NCBI GenBank assembly: GCA_963781785.1
Contig: CAWAHD010000005.1
Coordinates: 1,922,001-1,986,000, forward strand
DNA length: 64,000 nucleotides
Source of the DNA: CAWAHD01 sp963781785
GTDB taxonomy: Bacteria; Planctomycetota; Planctomycetia; Isosphaerales; Isosphaeraceae
Reading direction: 5' to 3'
Shown: one piece after another, positions 28,353 to 37,267 of the stretch
How the letters are laid out: every line of letters begins with the position of its first letter
Numbering within the stretch: the first letter of the stretch is position 1
Notes under the pieces: model-generated
Told to the model about the DNA's origin: nothing
The model's database searches: none
What the model saw: the letters and a program-made list of their open reading frames with translations, nothing else
Translations under genes and position numbers: made by a program

Positions 28353-30086
28353 ATGTCCGCGACCGCTCCTTCGGTTGAACTGACGTCCTCCGCGAGCCTG
28401 CGCCGTCACGACCTCGATGCAGTGCGCGCCTTCGCGATGCTGCTTGGCATCGCGCTGCATGCATCGCTCTCGTTCTCGACGCTTCCGTGGGTCGTGCGCG
28501 ATACGCGTCAAAGCGAGCTCTACTCGCTGTTAATGATGGCCGTGCACGGTTTCCGGATGCCGCTCTTCTTCCTGGTGAGCGGCTTTTTCACCGCGATGCT
28601 TTGGCGCAGGCGAGGACTGCCGGCGCTGCTCAAGCAAAGGGCGGTGCGGATCCTTATCCCCTGCTTCGTCGGCCTGGTGACGATCATCCCACTGCTCAAT
28701 TGGGTGTCGGCTTGGGCGATCGTCAACGCAGTGCCCGCTGTCGCACCTGACGACGGCTCGATCGCGGCAGCCGTACGATCGGGAGGTTCTGCCGTGCTCC
28801 GCGAGCGCATGCGCAACGGGCTCGACGTCAACAAGGTCGACACCAGTTTCGGGGCGACTCCGCTGGCTTGGGCCGCGATGCTCGGCGATGCCGATTCCGC
28901 GAAGCTCTTGCTCGACGGCGGCGCTAACCTGAAGGCAACGAACCGCGACGGCTCCACGCCGCTGCACTCCGCGGCGTTTCTTGGCCGGGCCAAGGTCGTC
29001 GTGGTCCTTCTCGAGCACGGCGCCGACGCCAATGCGCGCAGCATGGCCGGTCAGACTCCGCTCGAGACCACGACGGTCGACTGGGACACGACGCAGTTCA
29101 TCGCGAAAATGCTCCAGATCCCCGTCGGCACCGAGACCGACCTGGACGCAGGGCGCGCCGAGGTCCGGCGGATGCTGGAACCAGTCACGCAAACGAAGGG
29201 TGATCTAGCGCGGGGCGGCGCATCCGCCGCGGGTTCGGGAGGCGGGCTCGTCAACGCCTACCGACGGTTTCTCAATTCCGAACGATGGACCGTGCACGCT
29301 GCCGGCGCAAGCCTCGACCTGATCCGCACGCCGGTATTCCATCACCTTTGGTTTCTCTGGTTCCTCTCTTGGCTCGTGCCGCTCTTCGCGGCAGTTGCGT
29401 GGGCCGCCGAGCGGCTTCGGCTTCCCCGAGTACCGCGCGGGCTGTTGCACACACCGGTCTCTTACCTGTGGCTCCTGCCGCTCTTGTTCATTCCGCAGTG
29501 GTTCATGGGCGTCGACGCGCCGAGTTTCGGCCCCGACACGTCGATCGGAATCGTTCCGATGCCGCACCTGCTGTTCTACTACGGGATCTTCTTCGGCTTC
29601 GGTGCCCTCTACTATGACGCCAATGACGACGAGGGCCGCCTGGGGCGCCGCTGGTGGTTCCTTCTGCCCTTTGCGCTTGTGATCGCGTTGCCGGTAGGCC
29701 TCGCGACGCTCCCGTTGCGCCCCGTGACGGCTGTCGCGCAGGTCGTGTACGCGTGGTTCATGAGCTTCGGCACCATGGGTCTCTTCCGCCGCGTCCTCAG
29801 GCGAGAGCGCTCGTGGGTTCGCTACATCTCCGACTCGTCGTACTGGCTCTACCTGACCCATGTGCCGCTTGTCATCGCCGCGCAAGCGATCGTCGCGCCC
29901 TGGCCGCTGCCTTCGCACGTCAAGTTCGTGCTGCTCCTCGGCGTGGTGACGGCAATCCTCCTGCTGTCGTATCAGCTTTTCGTTCGTTACACATGGATCG
30001 GCCTGGTCCTGAACGGCCCGCGTCCTCGTCCTCGTGACCAAGCGCTGCGAAGCGCCCTCGTCGACCATGCACGCGTGGCCGGTTGA
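28353..30086 (+). CDS. Membrane acyltransferase (acyltransferase-3 type) with inserted ankyrin repeats
   Basis: The start ATG 28353 has GGAG 7 bases upstream; ATG 28323 is an alternative. The protein of 577 residues begins like acyltransferase-3/OafA proteins: RRHDLDAVRAFAMLLGIALH holds the conserved R-D-R-A and the catalytic-type His, followed by a second membrane segment (GFRMPLFFLVSGFF). Between the third helix (about 28700) and the rest of the membrane domain lies a soluble insert of about 200 residues with ankyrin repeats (GATPLAWAAMLGDADSAKLL, GSTPLHSAAFLGRAKVVVVL, GQTPLETTTVDWD). Eight or so further helices follow, ending near 29985. The family O-acylates surface glycans or lipids at the membrane. 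An ankyrin insert in this place is unusual. Frame intact. Confidence 0.75.
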   Translation: MSATAPSVELTSSASLRRHDLDAVRAFAMLLGIALHASLSFSTLPWVVRDTRQSELYSLLMMAVHGFRMPLFFLVSGFFTAMLWRRRGLPALLKQRAVRILIPCFVGLVTIIPLLNWVSAWAIVNAVPAVAPDDGSIAAAVRSGGSAVLRERMRNGLDVNKVDTSFGATPLAWAAMLGDADSAKLLLDGGANLKATNRDGSTPLHSAAFLGRAKVVVVLLEHGADANARSMAGQTPLETTTVDWDTTQFIAKMLQIPVGTETDLDAGRAEVRRMLEPVTQTKGDLARGGASAAGSGGGLVNAYRRFLNSERWTVHAAGASLDLIRTPVFHHLWFLWFLSWLVPLFAAVAWAAERLRLPRVPRGLLHTPVSYLWLLPLLFIPQWFMGVDAPSFGPDTSIGIVPMPHLLFYYGIFFGFGALYYDANDDEGRLGRRWWFLLPFALVIALPVGLATLPLRPVTAVAQVVYAWFMSFGTMGLFRRVLRRERSWVRYISDSSYWLYLTHVPLVIAAQAIVAPWPLPSHVKFVLLLGVVTAILLLSYQLFVRYTWIGLVLNGPRPRPRDQALRSALVDHARVAG

Positions 30087-30346
30087 TGAGAAGTGTCGCG
30101 CACTCAACCAAGGTGGATTGGAAGTCCGGCTAGGCGGATCCCAAGTGCCAAGTGAACAGGACAGGCAGTGCGTATCTTGCATCGGACCATCCCGATCAGG
30201 GCCCCGCAGCGGGCTTTCGGCGATGATCGCGCGCATCCGGGGTCAGGCGATTGTGACTTCTCGGGGGCTCGTTGCCTTCGCGTCAGGGGCAACGGGCTTA
30301 CCCATCAATCTGGCCGTCCATTAACAATGCATGTCCTTGCCATCGA

Positions 30347-30814
30347 TCAATCGCGACTCGTGAGCTCGCTCTGACCGTCGATACAGGACGTTAACTTCAG
30401 CCGATAGCCGCGTGTGGCCCAGCCCACAAACAATGCAGGAACGAGAATCGCCAAATTGACCGCGAGCCAATCCAGGAGAACTTTGACCAGGATATTTCCG
30501 CCTCCCCGTCGTCCGGCGCTGTTCGGCATATATTCGTAGACGAGGTCAGGTCTCAGGGGAACCAGATAGACAAAGAATATCAGCGCCATTCCCCCTGCGA
30601 GCAGAAACATGACGTGGGAAAGGGGCGCTTCGCCACGGCGTCGCAGCCTGAGAGCGGTGGTTGCCAGGAGCACTGCCAATACGTCAGCCATCGGCATGGC
30701 GCGGAAAAGAGCCTTGTTGCCAGTGCCTCGCAGGAGCTCTAGCGCAGCGAGGTCGACGCCAATGACCGCAATGATCATCATCCAGCACGAGACCGTGATG
30801 CGCAGCCGCGTCAT
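30347..30814 (-). CDS. Small four-helix membrane protein, second gene of a pair
   Basis: 155 residues with about four hydrophobic segments (MMIIAVIGVDLAALELL, MADVLAVLLATTALRL, VMFLLAGGMALIFFVYLVPL, LLDWLAVNLAILVPALFVGW). The C-terminus WATRGYRLKL matches RAARGYWLRL of the gene before it, so the two are related. Its start overlaps the stop of that gene (ATGA at 30811-30814), so they are co-translated. I do not recognise a function. Confidence 0.6.
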   Translation of the reverse strand: MTRLRITVSCWMMIIAVIGVDLAALELLRGTGNKALFRAMPMADVLAVLLATTALRLRRRGEAPLSHVMFLLAGGMALIFFVYLVPLRPDLVYEYMPNSAGRRGGGNILVKVLLDWLAVNLAILVPALFVGWATRGYRLKLTSCIDGQSELTSRD

Positions 30815-31338
30815 GGTGTGCCTCCGCGGTCATCCGGCTTCTCAAGCCTCAGCCAATAGCCGCGTGCCGCGCGGCCCGCGAGCAGCGCCGGGATAACAAG
30901 CAGCGGGGTAATGGTCGCAAACACCAAGAGCGCACGTAGCGGATCGATCATCCGATTCATTCCGAAAAGATAAATATCCGCTACCGTTTGTCCGGGCCTG
31001 ATCCAGAGGCCGGCCATGTTGTCCACATAGAAGTTGAGGACTTGTGGCGCGACGCCGGCGATCAGTCCGAGGACGAGCACCAGGGCGCCACCAACGACGA
31101 GAAACACGCCGCTGGGAAGTCCGATCTCGCCTTGGCGCCGGAGCCGTGCCCCGAGCAGAACCAGATAGAAGGCAAGCCCGTGCACCATCGGCAGGGCCCC
31201 AAACAGCCCGATGCGGGTCAGCGAGTTGGGAACGCGCGTTATGCCAGGCACAACGGCAAAATCCACGGCAAAGAGGGCCACCAACCCCATCAGTCCGCCG
31301 GTCGTGAACTTGAGTCGATTCACGAGACCACTCTCCAA
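30811..31338 (-). CDS. Small four-helix membrane protein, first gene of a pair
   Basis: 175 residues. The N-terminus (VNRLKFTTGGLMGLVALFAV) is like the 'R-F-T-x-R-x-L-M' start common in small planctomycete membrane proteins. Four membrane helices are seen, with a loop of about 40 residues between helices 3 and 4. Role unknown. It is followed without a gap by a related protein, suggesting a tandem duplication and a joint function. Confidence 0.6.
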   Translation of the reverse strand: MESGLVNRLKFTTGGLMGLVALFAVDFAVVPGITRVPNSLTRIGLFGALPMVHGLAFYLVLLGARLRRQGEIGLPSGVFLVVGGALVLVLGLIAGVAPQVLNFYVDNMAGLWIRPGQTVADIYLFGMNRMIDPLRALLVFATITPLLVIPALLAGRAARGYWLRLEKPDDRGGTP

Positions 31339-31557
31339 TCCACAGCACTCTCAACCCTTACACTCGGCCGGAGGCGGATTCTGGCCCATCAACCGACTCG
31401 ACGACCTCCACCAGCTCAGCGCCGATGCCGGCGACCTCCGCTCTGCGTGCGATCCGCTCAGGACGCTCATTGGCGCTGATGACGGGAATCCCTTCGGCCA
31501 GCCCCAAAGCTTGTTGAAGTCCAGCATGGAAACGCTCCAGGAGATCTCCGCATCCCG

Positions 31558-32247
31558 TCAACCGACCTTCCCGCCGAGCCGCGGCCGGAGGTCGGCCAGG
31601 TTGAGCCGCTCGACCCAGAAGTCGGGCCCGGGCATTGCGACGCCGGGCCATTCCACTGCGAAGTGGGCGACGTAAGCAGCGACCACCGCCTCCATCTCGC
31701 GCCAGGCGCCGTCGAGGTCGCCGAGCAGGTACAGGACCTGGACCCGCTCCGGCGACGGGGGATTGCGATCGAACCAGGGATGGGCCCGGTAGGCGTCGAG
31801 CCCGTCAATCCAGTCGAGCTCGGCCGCCAGCCGCACGATCGCGGCGCGGAAACTCCCGACGACTTCCTCGATGCCCTCCCCGACGCTCTGCCGGACGCGG
31901 ACGCTCCACCAGGCCCGAACTCCCGGTAACAGCGACTCCAGCCGGTCGTAAGTCCCCCGGTATGCGAAATCGGACGCCCCCGGTCGAAATATCACGGGCC
32001 GCTCCAGCACGGGCAGCCCAGCCAGGCGGCACATCGGGTCGAACGCGATCCCGACGTAGATGCAGCACCCCCTGTACCGCGCGGACGGGTCGCTCTCGAC
32101 GACGTTCACCACCTGGACCGCCTCGCCATGGCGGCGGTGAAAGTCCCGGCCGGTCCTGCGGAACCCCGCGGCCTCGAGCGGCTGCGCGACCGCCACGCCG
32201 ATCAGCTCGTCCACGATCTCCCCGGCCGGCAATGCACCGCGTGCCAT
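31558..32247 (-). CDS. DUF4304-like protein
   Basis: 229 residues. The start ATG 32247 has GGAGGG upstream and is far better placed than the open frame that runs back to 32832. Motifs AAGFRRTGRDFHRRHGEAVQ and VVNVVESDPSARYRGCCIYV fit DUF4304-type proteins, and WPGVAMPGPDFWVERLNL is near the end. The family's role is unknown; it looks cytosolic and all-frame intact. About 390 bases upstream (32248-32638) show no further gene. Confidence 0.6.
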   Translation of the reverse strand: MARGALPAGEIVDELIGVAVAQPLEAAGFRRTGRDFHRRHGEAVQVVNVVESDPSARYRGCCIYVGIAFDPMCRLAGLPVLERPVIFRPGASDFAYRGTYDRLESLLPGVRAWWSVRVRQSVGEGIEEVVGSFRAAIVRLAAELDWIDGLDAYRAHPWFDRNPPSPERVQVLYLLGDLDGAWREMEAVVAAYVAHFAVEWPGVAMPGPDFWVERLNLADLRPRLGGKVG

Positions 32248-32638
32248 GGCGAGCCCTCCGATCACCCCCCGACGCCCGCGCGGGGCGAACGGGGACGCAG
32301 CCAGAGCTATCTGCCTTCCGCGTCCCGCGCGACCGCGGTGATGGGCCGGTCGGGCCGAGGTTCGACCTCGCCCAGTAAACATACCGCGGCCCCGGAACCA
32401 ATGCCAGTCCCGATCTGAGCCTGTCGCGCACCATCGCCCCGCGCTCGTCAAGGGGACGGCAGACGCCCATCGTTCATCTCGCCCTGACGGGAACATGGCC
32501 ACGGGATCGACATCCAGATGCCGCGTGCTGGCTGCGCGAGTGGATGACCCTGTGCTCATCGCGTGGTTCTCTCTATCATAGAGCCGGCACTTACTGGGTG
32601 TCCGCAATCCTCTTTTGAATAATAAGCCAGGCCCTATT

Positions 32639-33466
32639 ATGAGTGGTGTCTTCTGCGTGCCCTTGCTTTTGGGACTAGTGAGCCAGGCGCCGACCCCGGC
32701 TGCGGACAGGGCCACCGATTCCAAAGCCCGTCTCGAATTCATGAAGAAATCCATGACGACCCATGACGTCCACGCGCTCGGGGATCGTCGCACCAGGTTT
32801 CGGCTCCTGGCCGAACCGGTGCTTCGCTTCACGAACCCGGTCGGCGGCTCGAGGGACGGGGCTCTGTTTCTCTGGCTTGACGACGCGGACCGGCCAGCCG
32901 TTGCGACTCAGATTTTGTGGAATCCCCAGCAAATCTGGGTGCAGGAATTCTCTTCACTCTTCACCAGTCCCTTGATCGCGAAATCAGCCGATGGACGCGT
33001 TTGGAACCCGTCCAGAGGCGGCACCTCGTTCAAACCCGTGCCCGATGCCGCCAAGCCTGCTGATACCGCCGAGCGGCGGCTCGGGCAAATGCGTCAACTG
33101 GCCGAAGGTTTCTCGGCTGAGCACTTCTACCGGGGTAGGACCTGGAACCAGCTTCGCTTGCTCACCAAGCCGCTCGCCCGATTTGGAAAACCAGGCTCGG
33201 ACGTTCAGGACGGTGCCCTGTTCTGCTTCGCTCTCGCGACCGACCCCGAGGTCCTCTTGATGCTCGAGTCGCGGCTCGGCAAAGACGGCCCTGAGTGGCA
33301 ATTTGCCTTCGCGCCGATGACAGGCTTCGCCATCAACACTTTCTGGAAGGGCAAGGCGATCTGGACCAAGCCAGCGGAGGCCAACGGCTCGCGCGCGACC
33401 CGAGCAATACTTTTCACGTACGTCGAGTCTCGGTCGATGCGGCCGATGAGTTCCCAGTTCCCATGA
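32639..33466 (+). CDS. Secreted conserved planctomycete protein of unknown function
   Basis: 275 residues from ATG 32639, with a short signal peptide (SGVFCVPLLLGLVSQAPTPA). Two similar halves are visible: RTRFRLLAEPVLRFTNPVGG with DGALFLWLDD, and RTWNQLRLLTKPLARFGKPG with DGALFCFALA, which suggests an internal duplication. I recall similar proteins in planctomycetes but no function. The last 15 residues may be altered where the downstream WD40-type fragment begins on the opposite strand (overlap 33414-33466). Confidence 0.6.
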   Translation: MSGVFCVPLLLGLVSQAPTPAADRATDSKARLEFMKKSMTTHDVHALGDRRTRFRLLAEPVLRFTNPVGGSRDGALFLWLDDADRPAVATQILWNPQQIWVQEFSSLFTSPLIAKSADGRVWNPSRGGTSFKPVPDAAKPADTAERRLGQMRQLAEGFSAEHFYRGRTWNQLRLLTKPLARFGKPGSDVQDGALFCFALATDPEVLLMLESRLGKDGPEWQFAFAPMTGFAINTFWKGKAIWTKPAEANGSRATRAILFTYVESRSMRPMSSQFP

Positions 33467-33785
33467 AAGTCAAACCCTGACCTGGGTCAGCGTGGCCCAA
33501 GACGTTCTCCACGTCCGCGAGCGGCACGACCTGGGTGCCGGGGACATCATATTCAATTCCGAGCTCGAGCTCGGTCAAGAATTTCGTTTCTAGTTCACCG
33601 TTTCCACAAAGAACCTTACCGCTGTACAAACCGGCGGCCACAGTCCGGCCATCGGGGAAAAAGGTCACCGAGCAGACCGACTGCCATCGATTTGCGCCGA
33701 GGCCCGCTTGCCAGAGCGCCACCGCGAATGCGACTCCAGCCACGACCTTCATCCACCGCCGCGTCGTCATCCGGGGCAACCGCAT
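33414..33785 (-). pseudogene. N-terminal remnant of a membrane-anchored WD40-like protein
   Basis: The frame starts MRLPRMTTRRWMKVVAGVAF, a typical short cytoplasmic stretch plus membrane anchor, then RWQSVCSVTFFPDGRTVAAG, which has the look of a first WD40 blade (FSPDGR-like). No further blades follow; the last part overlaps the end of the neighbouring secreted protein on the + strand. So it appears to be the 5' end of a larger gene that has been lost. Confidence 0.4.
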
Positions 33786-33952
33786 GGCCGAAACTCCTGG
33801 CAACTCTGATAAGTAGTCCAGGCTTCACACGACCAATTTTGACGTAAGTGCTGACGTGAGCTCTGACCGAGCCTTTGTGCCATGCAGGGACTATCGTTCA
33901 TCACAGCCGCATCTTGTTAAGCCGGTTCAACAGGTTCGGCGCGAGCCCCTCC

Positions 33953-34483
33953 CTACTCGTCCTCCTCGCTGACTTCAAGCGGAAGGTACCGGACAAAGTC
34001 GTCCAGGCGTGTGGCGACCTCGATGTCATTACAAGGCTTCCCGGGTTCTCGGAGCAAGACGCGGGGCACGCCACCCTGCAGGCCTGCGAACGGCAGGTAG
34101 TATGTCCCCTTGTCGCTGTCGACAGCGATCGGAAGACCTGGCACGTTCGTGATCTTGATCCATTCGGTCAGGTCTCGAACGGTCAGGGGGATGAAAAATG
34201 CGACGAACCACCGCCGCGAGGCGCCGGGACCGGGAGGAGCCAGGTAGACTTCCGCCAGCTCTGCGATGCCTCCGGCGCGGTAGAGCGCTTCGAGCTCGCG
34301 AGGCAACCGGACTCCCCACCTGACTTCCACTTCCTCCAAGCGGGGGTGCAGGAGACGATCCTTCCAACCTCGTGTCCGGTACTCCGAGATGATTCCGAAG
34401 CGGATGTAGACCCAGACGACGGCCAGGATGGTGGCGGCGCAGGCGACGGCAACGACGAGGAGAAGAACTTGTTCGTTGATCAT
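33953..34483 (-). CDS. SUKH (SMI1/KNR4) family protein with N-terminal membrane helix
   Basis: 176 residues. An N-terminal membrane helix (VLLLVVAVACAATILAVVWV) is followed by a SUKH-like domain: EVEVRWGVRLPRELEALYR is the typical first helix, and IPLTVRDLTEWIKITN and GLPIAVDSDKGTYYLPF fit the core strands. SUKH proteins often act as immunity proteins against secreted nuclease toxins, but many are of unknown role. No toxin gene is adjacent here, so the role is open. The frame is intact. Confidence 0.55.
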   Translation of the reverse strand: MINEQVLLLVVAVACAATILAVVWVYIRFGIISEYRTRGWKDRLLHPRLEEVEVRWGVRLPRELEALYRAGGIAELAEVYLAPPGPGASRRWFVAFFIPLTVRDLTEWIKITNVPGLPIAVDSDKGTYYLPFAGLQGGVPRVLLREPGKPCNDIEVATRLDDFVRYLPLEVSEEDE

Positions 34484-34560
34484 GGAAAGCCAGCATCACC
34501 GACACCAGCGACGGAAAGTCTCGACTCTAGTCCAGGCTTTACACTGACAATTTGACGTAG

Positions 34561-34692
34561 GGTTGCCAGACACACTCCTTCCGGCCGGCCGTGCGTGCAG
34601 GCAATCCGATGCGCGCCTGTTGGTTGCCGGAATGTGCGCCGTTATTCACCCGACCTTCAGCCAGTCAATGAAATGCGGGTGTCTTGATACCC
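34561..34692 (+). repeat. 132-bp direct repeat, left copy, flanking the S51 peptidase gene
   Basis: GGTTGCCAGACACACTCCTT through GTCTTGATACCC matches 35716-35852 over its full length with few differences (one copy has an extra GGCC in the CGGCCGGCC run). The two copies lie in the same orientation on either side of the S51 gene. Confidence 0.75.
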
Positions 34693-34790
34693 GCGGGAAT
34701 GCGGCGAATCCCTGGGTGACTGGAATCCCCTGAGCCGTCTAACAGCTTGCGGCTCAGCGGGGCGCCCCGCGCGTCCGCTGCCGCGACGTG

Positions 34791-35570
34791 CTAGGCGCCG
34801 GTAAGCGTCGTTGGATCCTTTGCTCCCAGGAACCGAACGGGCAACGGAGTTTCCATCACGATCCCTTCAATCAGTTCAACTCGGTACGCACATGCCTGAG
34901 GCCTCGAACTGACGACCTCGGCCAAGTTCGTACCGCAAAAATGGAGGGCCGCACTATCATCTGCCGCGTAGCCGGCCTGCATGCCGTTCGCGATGACGCG
35001 TTGATATTTGGGGCGACGTTCCGGCTCTCCATCGTAATGGGGACAAGCCGTCGCATCGATGAGGCCCAGGCCGTCATTGAGTGGTTCCAGTCCGCCAAAC
35101 GAATCCGTGACGCCACCGTTGAACCAGCACAGCATGCCTGCACTGACGCCTGCCAAGACCGCTCCGTGGGTCCAGGCTCGGCGAAGTAACACGTCGAGCC
35201 CATGACGGCGCCAAAGGACTAACAGATTTGCGGTGTCGCCACCGCCAACATAGATCACGTCCTGCTCCGCAATAAAATCAGCCAGATCCGACGTGCGCTG
35301 TGGCTGACGCGGAAGCGCAGTCGTATTCCACAGCGTCAGATCTGTCGGAATACACCGCCCCGCGAATGCTCGATAAAACCGCACGATGTAAGTCGCCGAA
35401 TCGGCGCTGGCCGTTGGCAAAAAGCAGACGCGGGCCGGCTTGCGCAGGGACAACCCGAGGACGAAGTCGTCCAGAAGAGGATTGTCAGGCTCCATTGAGA
35501 AGCCGCCGCCACCCATTGCGACGATGTGCCCTTCGGCGCGATCCAAATTGCTATTCACGATGTTGGTCAT
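34791..35570 (-). CDS. Peptidase E-like / cyanophycinase-like serine peptidase (family S51)
   Basis: 259 residues from ATG 35570. It shows the S51 pattern: an N-terminal IVAMGGGGFSM strand, YVGGGDTANLL (GGG-D/N-xxxL), the nucleophile serine in LAGVSAGMLCWF and a catalytic-type histidine in CPHYDGEPER. Peptidase E cleaves dipeptides with N-terminal aspartate; related enzymes degrade cyanophycin. The frame upstream to 35813 is open but runs into the flanking direct repeat and lacks a start signal. The gene sits between two direct repeats of about 135 bp. Confidence 0.8.
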   Translation of the reverse strand: MTNIVNSNLDRAEGHIVAMGGGGFSMEPDNPLLDDFVLGLSLRKPARVCFLPTASADSATYIVRFYRAFAGRCIPTDLTLWNTTALPRQPQRTSDLADFIAEQDVIYVGGGDTANLLVLWRRHGLDVLLRRAWTHGAVLAGVSAGMLCWFNGGVTDSFGGLEPLNDGLGLIDATACPHYDGEPERRPKYQRVIANGMQAGYAADDSAALHFCGTNLAEVVSSRPQACAYRVELIEGIVMETPLPVRFLGAKDPTTLTGA

Positions 35571-35715
35571 GGAGTGCGCCTGACGCCATAGCTCAGCGGC
35601 CCGGCCCGCCGAGCGACCAGCGTCGATCTTACCACATGGCGCCGCGGCGCACGGTTCCGCTCGAGCGCGGGCCAGGCACCGTCCCGAGACGCGAGCGGAG
35701 AGCCCTGCGCGAAGG

Positions 35716-35852
35716 GGTCGCCAGACACCCTCCTTCCGGCCGGCCGGCCGTGCGTGCAGGCAATCCAGATGCGCGCCTGTTGGTTGCCTGAATGTGCGCC
35801 GTAATTCACCCAACCTTCAGCCAGCCAGTGCAATGCGGGTGTCTTGATACCC
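35716..35852 (+). repeat. 137-bp direct repeat, right copy
   Basis: GGTCGCCAGACACCCTCCTT through GTCTTGATACCC; see the left copy at 34561-34692. It holds no gene. Confidence 0.75.
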
Positions 35853-36027
35853 TTCGGTAATTGAATGGCCGGTAGTCGGCGGCGTGGAGATTCGCGGGCG
35901 CTCCAAGCGGCCCGACCGACCCCCAACGATCACGTCGATGGGGCGGAGCTTCCTCAACCATTTTCAGTTTCGAGGACGCTCAATCACGCGCTTGTCGTTG
36001 GTTCCCGCTCCGCGGTATACTGATGCC

Positions 36028-36294
36028 ATGAGCGATACAGCCACTCTTGAGACAGAAAGCGAAATCCTTGAGCAGGTCATTCAATCCGACACCGCCGGGT
36101 TGTCGCCTGAAGCTGCGCGGGCGCTGCTCGGATTTCGCTTCAATCCTGCCGCGGTCGCACGCATGCACGAACTGGCGGAGAAGAACCGCGAGGGCACCAT
36201 CGCGCCGTCCGAACGCGCGCTCTTGGAGCGTTACGTGCGCGTCGGCAACTTCCTCAATTTGATCCACGCCAAGGCTCGCTGCGCTTTGGCCTAG
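36028..36294 (+). CDS. Small conserved protein preceding an HNH endonuclease gene
   Basis: 88 residues from ATG 36028, helical and acidic: SPEAARALLGFRFNPAAVAR then MHELAEKNREGTIAPSERAL and ERYVRVGNFLNLIHAKARCA. Proteins of this pattern (short, ending in 'LxLxHxxAR') commonly precede HNH genes in planctomycetes and cyanobacteria, where the pair looks like a toxin-antitoxin or accessory unit; function is not established. The frame is intact. The HNH gene starts 25 bases after its stop. Confidence 0.6.
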   Translation: MSDTATLETESEILEQVIQSDTAGLSPEAARALLGFRFNPAAVARMHELAEKNREGTIAPSERALLERYVRVGNFLNLIHAKARCALA

Positions 36295-36319
36295 CCCTCC
36301 TTCCCTGCCTCCTGACGCG

Positions 36320-36739
36320 ATGAACGAGGCGCTCAAACGTTTGGTTTGGGACCGCGCCAACGCGCCTGCGAATACTGTCGGCTGCCGCAATCGCTCGACG
36401 TTCTGCCCTTCCAGATCGACCACGTCATTGCCGTGCAACACCACGGGCCTGCGGTCGCCGAAAACTTGGCGTTGTCCTTCCTGAATGACAACCTCCACAA
36501 GGGGCCGAATATCGGCGGCCTCGACCCCGACACAGGGTTGTTGACTCGACTATTCCACCCCCGCCAGGATATTTGGGAAGAGCATTTCGCCTGGGTTGGC
36601 CCGGTGCTGACAGGCCGAACCGCCATCGGACGAACGACGATCGATGTCCTGGTCATGAACGCTCCCGAGCGCAGTCGAGGTGCGCCGGCTACTGATTCGA
36701 GCCGGGCTTTTTCCTGGCGTTCAGCCACCGCGTCACTGA
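36320..36739 (+). pseudogene. HNH endonuclease gene with two frameshifts
   Basis: Starts ATG 36320 (MNEALKRLVWDRA). At about 36352 the frame shifts into RQRACEYCRLPQSLDVLPFQ and IDHVIAVQHHGP, the HNH core (C-x-x-C, DH). The second metal or zinc cysteine pair usually found before 'KGPN' is missing (FLNDNLHKGPN instead of a C-x-x-C motif). LTRLFHPRQDIWEEHFAWVG and GRTTIDVLVMN complete the family pattern. A second shift at about 36672 gives VEVRRLLIRAGLFPGV and a stop at 36737-36739. So the gene looks dead, or the reads have errors. Intact relatives are about 135 residues long. Confidence 0.65.
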
Positions 36740-36910
36740 AGTCGTCGTCGTTACCCGAGGCGGCGCTCACACGGCCAGGGATATACCTGGTTCAGGACCG
36801 ACCCGGAAGCGATCACGTCCATCCAGTCCATCGGCGTCGACGTCAGAGCCCTGAAATCGAGGGCTTACCCGACCCATGAGCTCCATTCCCTCGCCGGAAA
36901 CGTGGCCTGA

Positions 36911-37114
36911 TTGGGAACAAATTGGGAACAGTACTGGCAACGTCAGCCCCATGCGGCCACAATGCGAAAACACCAAGGTGGCGGCGTGCGAGCCTTGGAT
37001 TCGCAGACTCTAAGCACCACCGCAACCTGTTTCCAATGCGACGGCGATGGCAGACGCGCCGGACTCAAAATCCGGTCCTCGCAAGAGGGTGTGGGTTCAA
37101 GTCCCACCTTCGGT
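36911..37114 (+). repeat. att-like module 5: iterons plus tRNA-Leu 3' fragment
   Basis: 204 bp, very close to modules 1 and 7 along its whole length, and similarity begins abruptly at TTGGGAACAAATTGGGAACA. The tRNA part has a sound anticodon stem-loop CCGGA-CTCAAAA-TCCGG (CAA, Leu), variable arm TCCTCGCAAGAGGGT and T-arm GTGGG-TTCAAGT-CCCAC. The base after CTTCGGT is T here, while most copies have A (the discriminator). Confidence 0.8.
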
Positions 37115-37267
37115 TCCAAGACATCATTGCTACCCAATCCACGCAAGGGGCGCGGCGCCGACCGAACTGCGGCTCGGGGAGGCCTACCGCGGTTGGAGCC
37201 TCTGGACTGGCGCATTTATCGATCGATTGCCGACGATGATGCGCGGCTAACGTCGGCGCTTGAGGGG

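Noticed and set aside
31358..31557. Possible C-terminal gene fragment on the - strand (GIPVISANERPERIARRAEV)
   Set aside because: The stretch looks protein-like, but is about 50 residues, has no start and I cannot name a family.
35571..35813. N-terminal extension of the S51 peptidase
   Set aside because: It reads through the direct repeat and lacks the domain pattern; ATG 35570 begins directly before the peptidase fold.
36911..37114. The tRNA-like fragments as functional tRNA genes
   Set aside because: All eight lack the 5' acceptor strand (ACCGAAG expected) and the first D-arm strand; only the part from the D-loop to the 3' end is present.
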